A stretch of 7,219 nucleotides of DNA, taken from an uncultured Fibrobacter sp. GTDB taxonomy: Bacteria; Fibrobacterota; Fibrobacteria; Fibrobacterales; Fibrobacteraceae. Location: the NCBI GenBank assembly GCA_937891805.1, contig CALATK010000257.1:1-7219 (forward strand), written 5' to 3'. Positions 1-6,368 of the stretch are shown in pieces; positions within the stretch are counted from its first letter, which is position 1; every line of letters starts with the position of its first letter. The position numbers and the translations under genes were made by a program. Under the pieces are notes generated by a model. It made no database searches. It was given only the letters and a program-made list of their open reading frames with translations, and was not told where the DNA came from.

Positions 1-826
1 CGCCATCTCCAAGATGGGCGACCCCCTGGCAAAGATCTACGTGCAGGTGGGCTCTACCGTCCAAAAGGACCAGGTGCTGGCCGAATACATCTTTACCGGC
101 GACAACACCCAGTACGAACAGGTGCAGGAACAAGTGGCCCTGCTCGAAAAATCCACCCAACGCCTCCGCGAAGTACACGCCAAGGGTGGTCTTAGCCAGC
201 AGGACCTGGACCAGGCCGAAATGCAGCTGAAGATTGCCAAGATGAACCTGGAAACCGCCCGTCGCGCCACCAAGATTCTGGCACCTGCCGCAGGCGTGGT
301 CACTGAACTGAACTACCAGGAAGGTCAGACCCCCGGCGTAGGTTCTACCCTCTGCACCATCGCCAAGCTGGACAAGGTCATCTTGAAGCTGAACGTGACC
401 AGCAAGGACATTTCGCAGTTCAAGATGGGTGCCGCCGCTACCGTGGAAGTGGCCGGCAAGAAGATGAAGGGTAAGGTCACCCTGATTCCCCTGGCCGCTA
501 ACCCTGTGACCAGGTTCTTCCCCGTAGAAGTGACGTTTGACAACAGCAGCAAGAAGTTGCTCCCCGGCATGTACATAACCGCCGAACTGGAAACCAAGCA
601 GGTGAACGGAGTGGTGGTGCCCGCCGAAGCCGTGGTCTACAAGAACGGCCTCAACATGGTATGGACAGTTGATAAAGATGGTTCCGCCCGCCGTAAAATC
701 GTGAAGGTCGGCATCCAGACCAAGGATCAGGTGCAGATTGCCGAAGGCCTCAAGGGCGGCGAGACCGTCATGGTGGAAGGCATGTCCAAGATGAACGACG
801 GCGACAAGGTCAACATCGTCAAATAA
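1..826 (+). CDS. RND efflux periplasmic adaptor subunit (membrane fusion protein), 5'-truncated by window edge
   Basis: Periplasmic adaptor linking an inner-membrane RND permease to an outer-membrane TolC-type channel. The reading frame is open from base 2, four codons before the first ATG (base 14), and that ATG lies inside the lipoyl domain, so it is not the real start. The signal peptide or lipobox region is missing. Numbered from that ATG, visible domains are: end of the first lipoyl half (residues 5-25, pattern V-x-V-G-S-x-V-x-K-x-Q-x-L-A); a short alpha-helical hairpin (about 33-91); second lipoyl half (about 92-118, starting ILAPAAGVV); beta-barrel (about 120-195, including LLPGMY); and a membrane-proximal domain to the end. 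The hairpin tip has R50, V54 and S61, which fits the R-x3-L-x6-S TolC-docking pattern of RND/MacA adaptors with Val for Leu. The permease gene starts 20 bases after the stop, so the two are almost certainly co-transcribed. The substrate cannot be read from the sequence. Confidence 0.93.
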   Translation, partial: AISKMGDPLAKIYVQVGSTVQKDQVLAEYIFTGDNTQYEQVQEQVALLEKSTQRLREVHAKGGLSQQDLDQAEMQLKIAKMNLETARRATKILAPAAGVVTELNYQEGQTPGVGSTLCTIAKLDKVILKLNVTSKDISQFKMGAAATVEVAGKKMKGKVTLIPLAANPVTRFFPVEVTFDNSSKKLLPGMYITAELETKQVNGVVVPAEAVVYKNGLNMVWTVDKDGSARRKIVKVGIQTKDQVQIAEGLKGGETVMVEGMSKMNDGDKVNIVK

Positions 827-833
827 TTTTACT

Positions 834-837
834 GGAG
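834..837 (+). promoter_or_regulatory. Ribosome binding site of the RND permease gene
   Basis: GGAG lies 9 bases before the ATG at 847, in the 20-base gap after the adaptor stop codon. It supports ATG 847, and the protein from that ATG begins with the short cytoplasmic N-terminus and TM1 expected for the family. Confidence 0.7.
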
Positions 838-846
838 ATACGCTGA

Positions 847-3800
847 ATGATCAAGGCCAGTATTTATAAACCGATTACCATGCTCATGGTCATCTTGACC
901 GTGGTGGTTTTCGGTCTGTACACCTATTCAATGATGGTCGTGGACCTGATGCCGAAATTCGAAGTTCCTGTGGTGACGGCAACCATGGTCTATGCAGGTG
1001 CAAACCCCGAAGAAATCGAAACCACTGTCATCAAGCCTGTAGAAGAACAGGTAGAACTGGTGGACGGTATCGATTACGTACAGTCTATCTGCCTCGAGAA
1101 CTACGGCATTATCATAGCCATGTTCAATATGGGCGTCAACGTGGATGTGGCAGCAAACGACGTGCGTTCCAAGGTGGAACTGGCATCCGCCAACTTCCCG
1201 GATGCCGTAGAAGCCCCAATCATTTCTAAGGTGGACATCAATGGAGCCGCTATCATGGCAGTCTCCTTCACGGGCCCGCTGAACTCCACGGAACTCCTCC
1301 AGATGGTGGAAGACGAAATCGAACCCCTGTTCACCTCTGTTTCGGGCGTGGCCAGCGTGGACATTTTCGGTGGTACTACCCGCCAGATTTCTATCGAACT
1401 GGATAAGGACAAGATGAAGGACCGTGGCGTAGACATTTCCACCATCATGGGAATGTACGGTCAGTCCAACCTGAACTACCCAGTGGGCGAAGTTATCGGC
1501 AAGCACAAGAACACCTCCGTGCGTACAGCGGGCAAGTTCCAGAACCTGGACGAAATGCGCAACATGGACGTACCTACGGCCAACGGCGTTATCAAGCTTT
1601 CCGAAATTGCAAAAGTCAAGGACACCATCGAGACAGTCACTTCTATTTCACGTTTCAACGGTACAAGTTCCGTCACCCTCGATATCAAGAAACGTTCCGA
1701 CGCCAACGTGGTGGATGTTTCCAAGGGCGTTATCAAGCGCATGAACGCCATCAACAAGAGCCTCCCCGAAGGTTTCGAGTTGCATCTGGTGTATGACAAG
1801 AGCGAAGCGGTGAACGAAGCCATCGACAACGTGATCCAGAACGTGATTATCGCTATCGTGCTTACCGCAGGACTCTTGCTCTTGTTCCTCGGCAAGTTCT
1901 CCACAATGTTCATTGCGGCCCTCACCATGCCCACCTCCGTGATTGGCGCCTTTACCCTTATGTACTTTGCAGGTTTTGGCATCAACATGATGTCCCTGAT
2001 GGCATTATCGTCGTCGGTGGGTCTGTTGGTGACCAACGCCATCGTGGTGCTTGAAAATATCAACGTGAAACTGAACGAAGGCCTGGAGCCGAAAGAAGCG
2101 GCCTACAAGGGAACCTCCGAAATCATGGTGGCCATCATGGCATCGACACTTACCAACGTGTGCGTGTTCGTGCCTATCGCCTTCATGAAATCCATCGCCG
2201 GTATTTTCTTCCGTACTTTCGGCCTTACCATGGTATTTGCCACCCTGGTGTCCCTGCTCGCCACGTTTACTTTGACCCCGCTTTTGGCAGCCTACCTGTT
2301 CAAGGGTAAAAAGAAAGACGAAAACGGGAACATCATCGAGGAAAAGCCCTCCATCATTGGGCGCGTTCTCGGTCTGTTCCCCCATGCACTCAATGTCGTC
2401 CGCGATATTTACCTGAAGACCCTCTCGTTCTGCCTGTCCATTCCCGGTGTTATTTTCCAGGTGCTGGCACTTGTGGCCATGGTCTTGTTCGTAGGTTACA
2501 TGGCAGCTACCCACATGACCGTGGAACTGATGCCCAAGCAGGACCAGGGCATGATTAGCATCAAGCTGGAAATGCCCGTGGGTACCAACGTGGAGACAAC
2601 CGATAGCATAGCCCAAATTATCGAAGAACGCGTAAAGGGCATTCCAGAAATCGTACACTACAGCGTGAACGTAGGCGGTACCAGCAGCAACGGCGGCGCC
2701 GTGAACCAGGCCAACATGCGTATCAAGCTGCTGAAGGACTGGGAAGGCCGCACCAGGAGTACCGACCAGATTGTGGACTCCCTGCGCCCCTACCTGGCCG
2801 ACATCCCCGACGCCTATATCGCCATCAAGTCCACCTCCGCCTCCGAAATGAACAACAACAGCGCAGGCGACGTGGTGCTCGAAGTGAACGGTCTCAAGAA
2901 GGACTCCGTGATCAAGGCCTCTGAACTCATTGTGGACCGTATCAAAGAAAACATTGCCGGCGTTGTGGATGTAAAGACCAGCTACGAAGCGGGTAAGCCC
3001 GAAATCCGACTGGTGCCCAACAGGCAGGCCCTGGCCGACTACGGCGTGACCCTGCAGTCCCTTGCCACCATGAACTATATCGCCGTAAGCGGTTACGAGG
3101 CGGGGCAGTACACCGAAGACGGCGAGGAATACGACGTATATGTGCGCATGCAGGAGAAAAACCGCAAGAGCCACGCCGATATCGAAGACCTGCCCATGAA
3201 AACCCCCAAGGGATTTGTATCTGTCAGCGACCTGTTCAAAGTAGAGGACGGTGCAGGCCCCACCCGTATTGACCGTAAGCGCAAGATGACCCGCGTGGAC
3301 GTTTCCATGAACCTGTTGCCTGGCCATACCACCGGCGAAGTCATGGGCAACCTGGGCAAGCTAACCGCCAGCATGAAGGACGAACTCCCCGAAGGTGTTT
3401 CTTTCAGTTTCGGTGCCCAGGCCGACATGCAGGAAGACATGGTGAACGAATTCAAGACCGCCATCATCATGGCTATTCTACTCACCTACATCTTGCTGGT
3501 TGCCCTGCTGGAAAGCTTTGCACAGCCCTTTATCATCATGACCACCATCCCCATGGGTGCCATTGGCGTGTTCCTTGCCCTCATATTCACCGGCAAGGCA
3601 CTCTCCATGATTGCCCTCATGGCTATCGTGATGCTTATCGGTGTGGTGGTGAACAACGCTATCCTATTGCTTGACGAAGCCAACAGACTGTTGCGAAGCG
3701 GTTCCATGGGGCGTCGCTCTGCCATCATGACGGCGGGCAAGACCAAATTCCAGCCCATCGCTCTGGCTACCTTCGCTTCTGTGGTGGCCCAGATGCCGCT

Positions 3801-3996
3801 GGCCCTGGCCTTTGGTGGTAACGTGGCCGCCATGACCCAGCCTATGGGTATCGCATCCGTGGGTGGCCTGATTGTATCTGCCATCCTTACCATGTACCTG
3901 GTGCCCACATTCTTCTGGCTACCCAACGCCCTGTTTCACAAGGCAAAGAAAAAAGCCAGCAACCTGAAGGGCAAATTCAACAAGGCAAAAGCTTAG
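847..3996 (+). CDS. RND-superfamily efflux permease (AcrB/HAE1-like) lacking the usual TM4 and TM10 proton-relay residues
   Basis: Inner-membrane pump of a tripartite efflux system, working with the adaptor encoded just upstream. The length (1049 aa) matches AcrB-type permeases. Visible order: TM1 (about 9-30); first periplasmic loop (about 31-328), with the family pattern A-G-A-N-P-E-E-I-E at 50-58; TM2-TM6 (about 330-482); TM7 (about 530-552); second periplasmic loop (about 555-868), opening with V-E-L-M-P-K-x-D-Q-G; and TM8-TM12 (about 870-1026). The C-terminus is Lys-rich and cytoplasmic. No frameshift or internal stop occurs. The oddity is in the ion pathway. TM4 reads VGLLV-T396-N397-AIVVLEN where AcrB has Asp407-Asp408, and TM10 reads GVVV-N936-N937-AILLL where AcrB has Lys940-Asn941. 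The AcrB Arg971 and Thr978 positions appear to be Lys967 and Ala974. Asn-Asn in TM10 is familiar in many RND pumps, but those normally keep at least one Asp in TM4. The pump may be differently energised or belong to a distinct subfamily; drug or lipid substrates cannot be inferred. Confidence 0.95.
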   Translation: MIKASIYKPITMLMVILTVVVFGLYTYSMMVVDLMPKFEVPVVTATMVYAGANPEEIETTVIKPVEEQVELVDGIDYVQSICLENYGIIIAMFNMGVNVDVAANDVRSKVELASANFPDAVEAPIISKVDINGAAIMAVSFTGPLNSTELLQMVEDEIEPLFTSVSGVASVDIFGGTTRQISIELDKDKMKDRGVDISTIMGMYGQSNLNYPVGEVIGKHKNTSVRTAGKFQNLDEMRNMDVPTANGVIKLSEIAKVKDTIETVTSISRFNGTSSVTLDIKKRSDANVVDVSKGVIKRMNAINKSLPEGFELHLVYDKSEAVNEAIDNVIQNVIIAIVLTAGLLLLFLGKFSTMFIAALTMPTSVIGAFTLMYFAGFGINMMSLMALSSSVGLLVTNAIVVLENINVKLNEGLEPKEAAYKGTSEIMVAIMASTLTNVCVFVPIAFMKSIAGIFFRTFGLTMVFATLVSLLATFTLTPLLAAYLFKGKKKDENGNIIEEKPSIIGRVLGLFPHALNVVRDIYLKTLSFCLSIPGVIFQVLALVAMVLFVGYMAATHMTVELMPKQDQGMISIKLEMPVGTNVETTDSIAQIIEERVKGIPEIVHYSVNVGGTSSNGGAVNQANMRIKLLKDWEGRTRSTDQIVDSLRPYLADIPDAYIAIKSTSASEMNNNSAGDVVLEVNGLKKDSVIKASELIVDRIKENIAGVVDVKTSYEAGKPEIRLVPNRQALADYGVTLQSLATMNYIAVSGYEAGQYTEDGEEYDVYVRMQEKNRKSHADIEDLPMKTPKGFVSVSDLFKVEDGAGPTRIDRKRKMTRVDVSMNLLPGHTTGEVMGNLGKLTASMKDELPEGVSFSFGAQADMQEDMVNEFKTAIIMAILLTYILLVALLESFAQPFIIMTTIPMGAIGVFLALIFTGKALSMIALMAIVMLIGVVVNNAILLLDEANRLLRSGSMGRRSAIMTAGKTKFQPIALATFASVVAQMPLALAFGGNVAAMTQPMGIASVGGLIVSAILTMYLVPTFFWLPNALFHKAKKKASNLKGKFNKAKA

Positions 3997-4000
3997 TTAG

Positions 4001-4031
4001 AAAAATCCGACCAAACGGTCGGATTTTTTTT
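4001..4031 (+). terminator. Intrinsic terminator of the efflux operon, probably bidirectional
   Basis: A perfect 12-bp inverted repeat (4001-4012 with 4017-4028) has a 4-base AAAC loop and the GC-rich core TCCGACC/GGTCGGA. It is followed by an 8-base T run (4024-4031, partly within the stem). It starts 4 bases after the permease stop codon. On the minus strand the same hairpin ends in five T (4005-4001), so it may also stop transcripts arriving from the convergent amidohydrolase gene. Confidence 0.9.
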
Positions 4032-4034
4032 CAT

Positions 4035-4066
4035 AATCCTATACCTAAGTTTGGTATGGGATTTTT
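4035..4066 (+). terminator. Second hairpin in the convergent gap, possible back-up terminator
   Basis: An 11-bp inverted repeat (4035-4045 with 4053-4063) has a 7-base loop. All pairs are Watson-Crick except one U-G wobble (4040 with 4058). On the plus strand it runs into five T (4062-4066), so it resembles a second terminator in tandem with the one at 4001. On the minus strand the wobble becomes a C-A mismatch and no T run follows, which suggests it serves plus-strand transcripts. Its tail touches the stop codon of the minus-strand amidohydrolase gene (4065-4067). Confidence 0.55.
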
Positions 4067-5336
4067 ATTTGTTTTCGGCAAGGTGCAGGGCGCACTCCCC
4101 TGCCTCACGGACAATATCCTCTTCGCCATCCACGTGACCGCCACGCATCACGAATCGTCCGTTGCATAGCACGGAATCGATTGCGCGAGAGTCGGCGGAA
4201 TAGACCCAGTTGCTGATCAGGTCAAAACAGGGCACCATCCGTTCGTTGTCGAGCCGAACCAATATACCGTCGGCGAGCTTGCCTTCGGCGATAACGCCTG
4301 CGTCAATGCCGTTTACCTGGGCCACATTGGCGCTCGCCATCTTCAAGGCTTCCGGAGCAGGGAGCATTTCGGCACCGCCCTGGACCTTCGCCAGGAGAGC
4401 GGCAAGTTTCATCTCTTCGTGCATGTCCAGGTTGTTGTTGGACGAATCCCCGTCCGTCCCAAGACCTAGAGGTATTCGCCGATCCATCATCTTGACAATG
4501 GAAGGGATTCCGCTAGAAAGTTTCAGGTTCGAATTGGGGTTCAATATAGCCGACGCTCCGGACTGGGCAAAGATTTCCATATCCTTTTCGGAAAAATGGA
4601 CGCAATGGGCCGCCTGCACGCGACTGTTCAGGCATCCGAGCCGCTGCAAGTATTCTACGGGAGTGCAGCCGTGCTGTTCTAAGCAATCCCGGACTTCTTT
4701 CTCCGTTTCGGACAAATGGATATGCAGCGGGTAGTTTTCCTTTTCGGCCATTTCCATGCTGCGCCGCAGGTATTGTTCGCTTACGATGTAGATGGAATGG
4801 GGCATTACGGCAAGCTTTACCCGTTCCGATTCGCCGGTATGTCTTGCCAAAAAATCAAAATTCGCCTTGAGGCCTTCCTGAGAAACCAGCACATCAGAGA
4901 TGGTGACACCGATACTTGCCCGGATTCCCATCTCTTCTACCACCTTCATGGTCTGTTCTCGGTGCCAGTACATGTCCGAAAAAAATACCGTGCCGGACTT
5001 GATCATCTCCAACACTGCAAGGCGGCTCCCGATTTCGATGTCCCTGTCCGTAAGTTTCGCCTCGAAGGGCCAAATGTACTCGTTCAGCCACTTGGAAAGT
5101 TCCATGTCGTCGGCGTAACCCCGCAAAAGGCTCATGGCCGCATGGGTGTGGCCGTTGTAAAAGGCGGGCACCAGGGCTAAGTTCTTGCAGTCGATGATTT
5201 CAGCGTCATTCGCCATTTCGGGCGTAGATACATCCTCAATCTTGGAGAAAACATTCCCGTCAATGAGAACATCCTTGCGGGCAGGTGATTCGCCTGCATT
5301 TTGCATCAATACGGACTTGAGAAGAATTTTTCCCAT
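4065..5336 (-). CDS. mtaD: Amidohydrolase, 5'-methylthioadenosine/S-adenosylhomocysteine deaminase type
   Basis: Cytoplasmic metal-dependent hydrolase (423 aa, usual for the family) that probably deaminates the adenine of S-adenosylhomocysteine and/or methylthioadenosine to the inosyl product, clearing these by-products of SAM use. Residues 1-57 form the N-terminal part of the small composite beta domain; the TIM barrel follows. Metal-site and catalytic residues are visible: H63-T-H65 followed by AAMSLLRGYADDM; H207 and E210 in HIHLSET; H244 in AAHCVH; and D295 in LGTDGDSSNNNLDM. Their spacing matches the His/His/His/Glu/His/Asp set known for Thermotoga SAH deaminase. The segment NPNSNLKLSSG (266-276) is also typical. 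The start is fixed by a strong ribosome binding site 8 bases before the ATG. It is the last gene of the minus-strand cluster, 37 bases after the exchanger gene. Related subfamilies (SsnA, guanine deaminase, chlorohydrolases) share the metal motifs, but the AAMSLLRGYADD and GTDG-x-x-SNNNLDM context favours MTA/SAH deaminase. The exact substrate is inferred. Confidence 0.9.
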   Translation of the reverse strand: MGKILLKSVLMQNAGESPARKDVLIDGNVFSKIEDVSTPEMANDAEIIDCKNLALVPAFYNGHTHAAMSLLRGYADDMELSKWLNEYIWPFEAKLTDRDIEIGSRLAVLEMIKSGTVFFSDMYWHREQTMKVVEEMGIRASIGVTISDVLVSQEGLKANFDFLARHTGESERVKLAVMPHSIYIVSEQYLRRSMEMAEKENYPLHIHLSETEKEVRDCLEQHGCTPVEYLQRLGCLNSRVQAAHCVHFSEKDMEIFAQSGASAILNPNSNLKLSSGIPSIVKMMDRRIPLGLGTDGDSSNNNLDMHEEMKLAALLAKVQGGAEMLPAPEALKMASANVAQVNGIDAGVIAEGKLADGILVRLDNERMVPCFDLISNWVYSADSRAIDSVLCNGRFVMRGGHVDGEEDIVREAGECALHLAENK

Positions 5337-5344
5337 AGTCTAGT

Positions 5345-5353
5345 CTCCCCTCC
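5345..5353 (-). promoter_or_regulatory. Strong ribosome binding site of the amidohydrolase gene
   Basis: GGAGGGGAG on the minus strand ends 8 bases before the ATG at 5336. It is purine-rich, clearly stronger than anything before the exchanger gene, and fixes the start of the deaminase. No convincing -10/-35 pair or terminator is visible in the 37-base gap, which supports read-through from the exchanger gene. Confidence 0.75.
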
Positions 5354-5373
5354 AAGTTTTCCGGCGGACTTGC

Positions 5374-6363
5374 CTAAAGACTTCCCGTAGCTTCCAGAAT
5401 CAGGTATACCAAGTACGAAGCGTAGAACGCCAAGAAGACAGCACCTTCAATGCGGTTGATGCGCCCGGTACGGACGCCGTTCACCTTGCGCACAGGGAGA
5501 CCGAACACGAGCAGCAATACCGTGAGGAGCGTCATCAAGGGCATGTCTCGATACAAAATCCCGGGCGACACGGCATCCATGGGGTCGATGACGGCTGCAA
5601 TACCCACCACCATCAAGGTGTTGAACAGGTTGGATCCTACGATGTTTCCTAAGGCGAGATCGGATTCGCCCTTGCGGGCTGCAGCAATGGAACTTGCCAG
5701 TTCAGGAAGCGACGTGCCTACGGCAACGATGGTAAGGCCAATCAACAGGTCGCTTACGCCCAAGGTACGGGCAATTTCAACCGCTCCCCAGACCAGCAGG
5801 CGTGAACTTGCCACCAGCAGGGCAAGGCCGAACAGCAACCAGAAAAGGGATTTCCACAGAGGAACGAAAGTTTCGTTCGATTCTTCTACCTCGACTTCTG
5901 ACTGCGTTTTTTTCTCGTGTATTTCGCTTGCGATATTAATGACCATGGCCATGGCGAAAACGGCAAGCAGGATAACGCCGTCCATCCTGGACACGGACAA
6001 ATTAGACACCAAAAACATGGAGAAAGCCGAAACCGCCAGTAAAATGGGCAAATCCCGCTTGAGGGCGATTTTCTTAACAGCCACCGGACGAATCACCGCT
6101 GTAAAGCCCAAGATCAGGGCTATATTTGCGATGTTGCTTCCGTAGGCGTTGCCCAGGGCAAGTTCTGGATTGTGCTGTGCCGCAGAAAGGGCGGACACCA
6201 CCATCTCCGGGGCAGATGTGCCAAAGCCCACCACCACCATGCCAATAAGGAGGGTGGACATGCCCATAAACTTGGCAACGCCCACGGCACCGTCAACAAA
6301 TTTGTCTGCGCTCCAGACCAGGAACGAAAGACCAACGAGAACAGCAACTACAGGAAGGAGCAT
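5374..6363 (-). CDS. Calcium/sodium antiporter, CaCA family (YrbG-like)
   Basis: Inner-membrane cation exchanger, probably expelling Ca2+ in exchange for Na+ (329 aa, typical of bacterial YrbG-like members). It shows the internal duplication that defines the family. Alpha-1 repeat: GFGTSAPE53 (46-53) and GNAYGSNIAN80 (71-80). Alpha-2 repeat: AVGTSLPE221 (214-221) and GNIVGSNLFN248 (239-248). E53 and E221 match the two ion-binding glutamates of NCX_Mj (Glu54, Glu213). N248 stands where NCX_Mj has Asp240, a substitution I believe is common in bacterial members. About ten hydrophobic segments are split by a charged, Glu/Lys-rich loop at about 147-165. The start ATG is 5 bases after the stop of the upstream outer-membrane gene, with no good Shine-Dalgarno (only AAG directly before the ATG), so translation is probably coupled to that gene. 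Ion selectivity (Na+ versus H+ or K+ dependence) cannot be decided from sequence alone. Confidence 0.94.
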   Translation of the reverse strand: MLLPVVAVLVGLSFLVWSADKFVDGAVGVAKFMGMSTLLIGMVVVGFGTSAPEMVVSALSAAQHNPELALGNAYGSNIANIALILGFTAVIRPVAVKKIALKRDLPILLAVSAFSMFLVSNLSVSRMDGVILLAVFAMAMVINIASEIHEKKTQSEVEVEESNETFVPLWKSLFWLLFGLALLVASSRLLVWGAVEIARTLGVSDLLIGLTIVAVGTSLPELASSIAAARKGESDLALGNIVGSNLFNTLMVVGIAAVIDPMDAVSPGILYRDMPLMTLLTVLLLVFGLPVRKVNGVRTGRINRIEGAVFLAFYASYLVYLILEATGSL

Positions 6364-6368
6364 CTTGA

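Noticed and set aside
14..16. ATG as the true start of the adaptor gene
   Set aside because: The frame is open to the window edge, and this Met lies inside the lipoyl domain, without a signal sequence.
928..1506. Antisense open frame of 192 codons opposite the permease N-terminal region
   Set aside because: Same His-rich shadow composition; no recognisable motif. It is explained by the strong codon bias of the sense gene.
2005..3327. Long antisense open frame (440 codons) opposite the RND permease gene
   Set aside because: It lies fully inside a clear family gene. Its product is rich in His, Gly and Val in the manner of a codon-bias shadow, with no domain or membrane pattern, and no ribosome binding site is evident.
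4210..5180. Plus-strand open frames opposite the deaminase gene
   Set aside because: They lack motifs, while the minus strand carries all metal-ligand motifs of the amidohydrolase.
1..5336. Idea that the Asp-less RND pump is sodium-driven because a Na+/Ca2+ exchanger lies nearby
   Set aside because: The two are in separate convergent operons divided by terminators; proximity alone gives no functional support.
5337..5373. Possible hairpin or terminator between the exchanger and deaminase genes
   Set aside because: Only very short (3-4 bp) inverted matches are present and no T run follows.
5450..6145. Plus-strand open frame of 231 codons opposite the exchanger gene
   Set aside because: The composition is Ser/Thr/Arg-rich shadow sequence. 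The minus strand encodes both alpha-repeats of a CaCA exchanger across this span.
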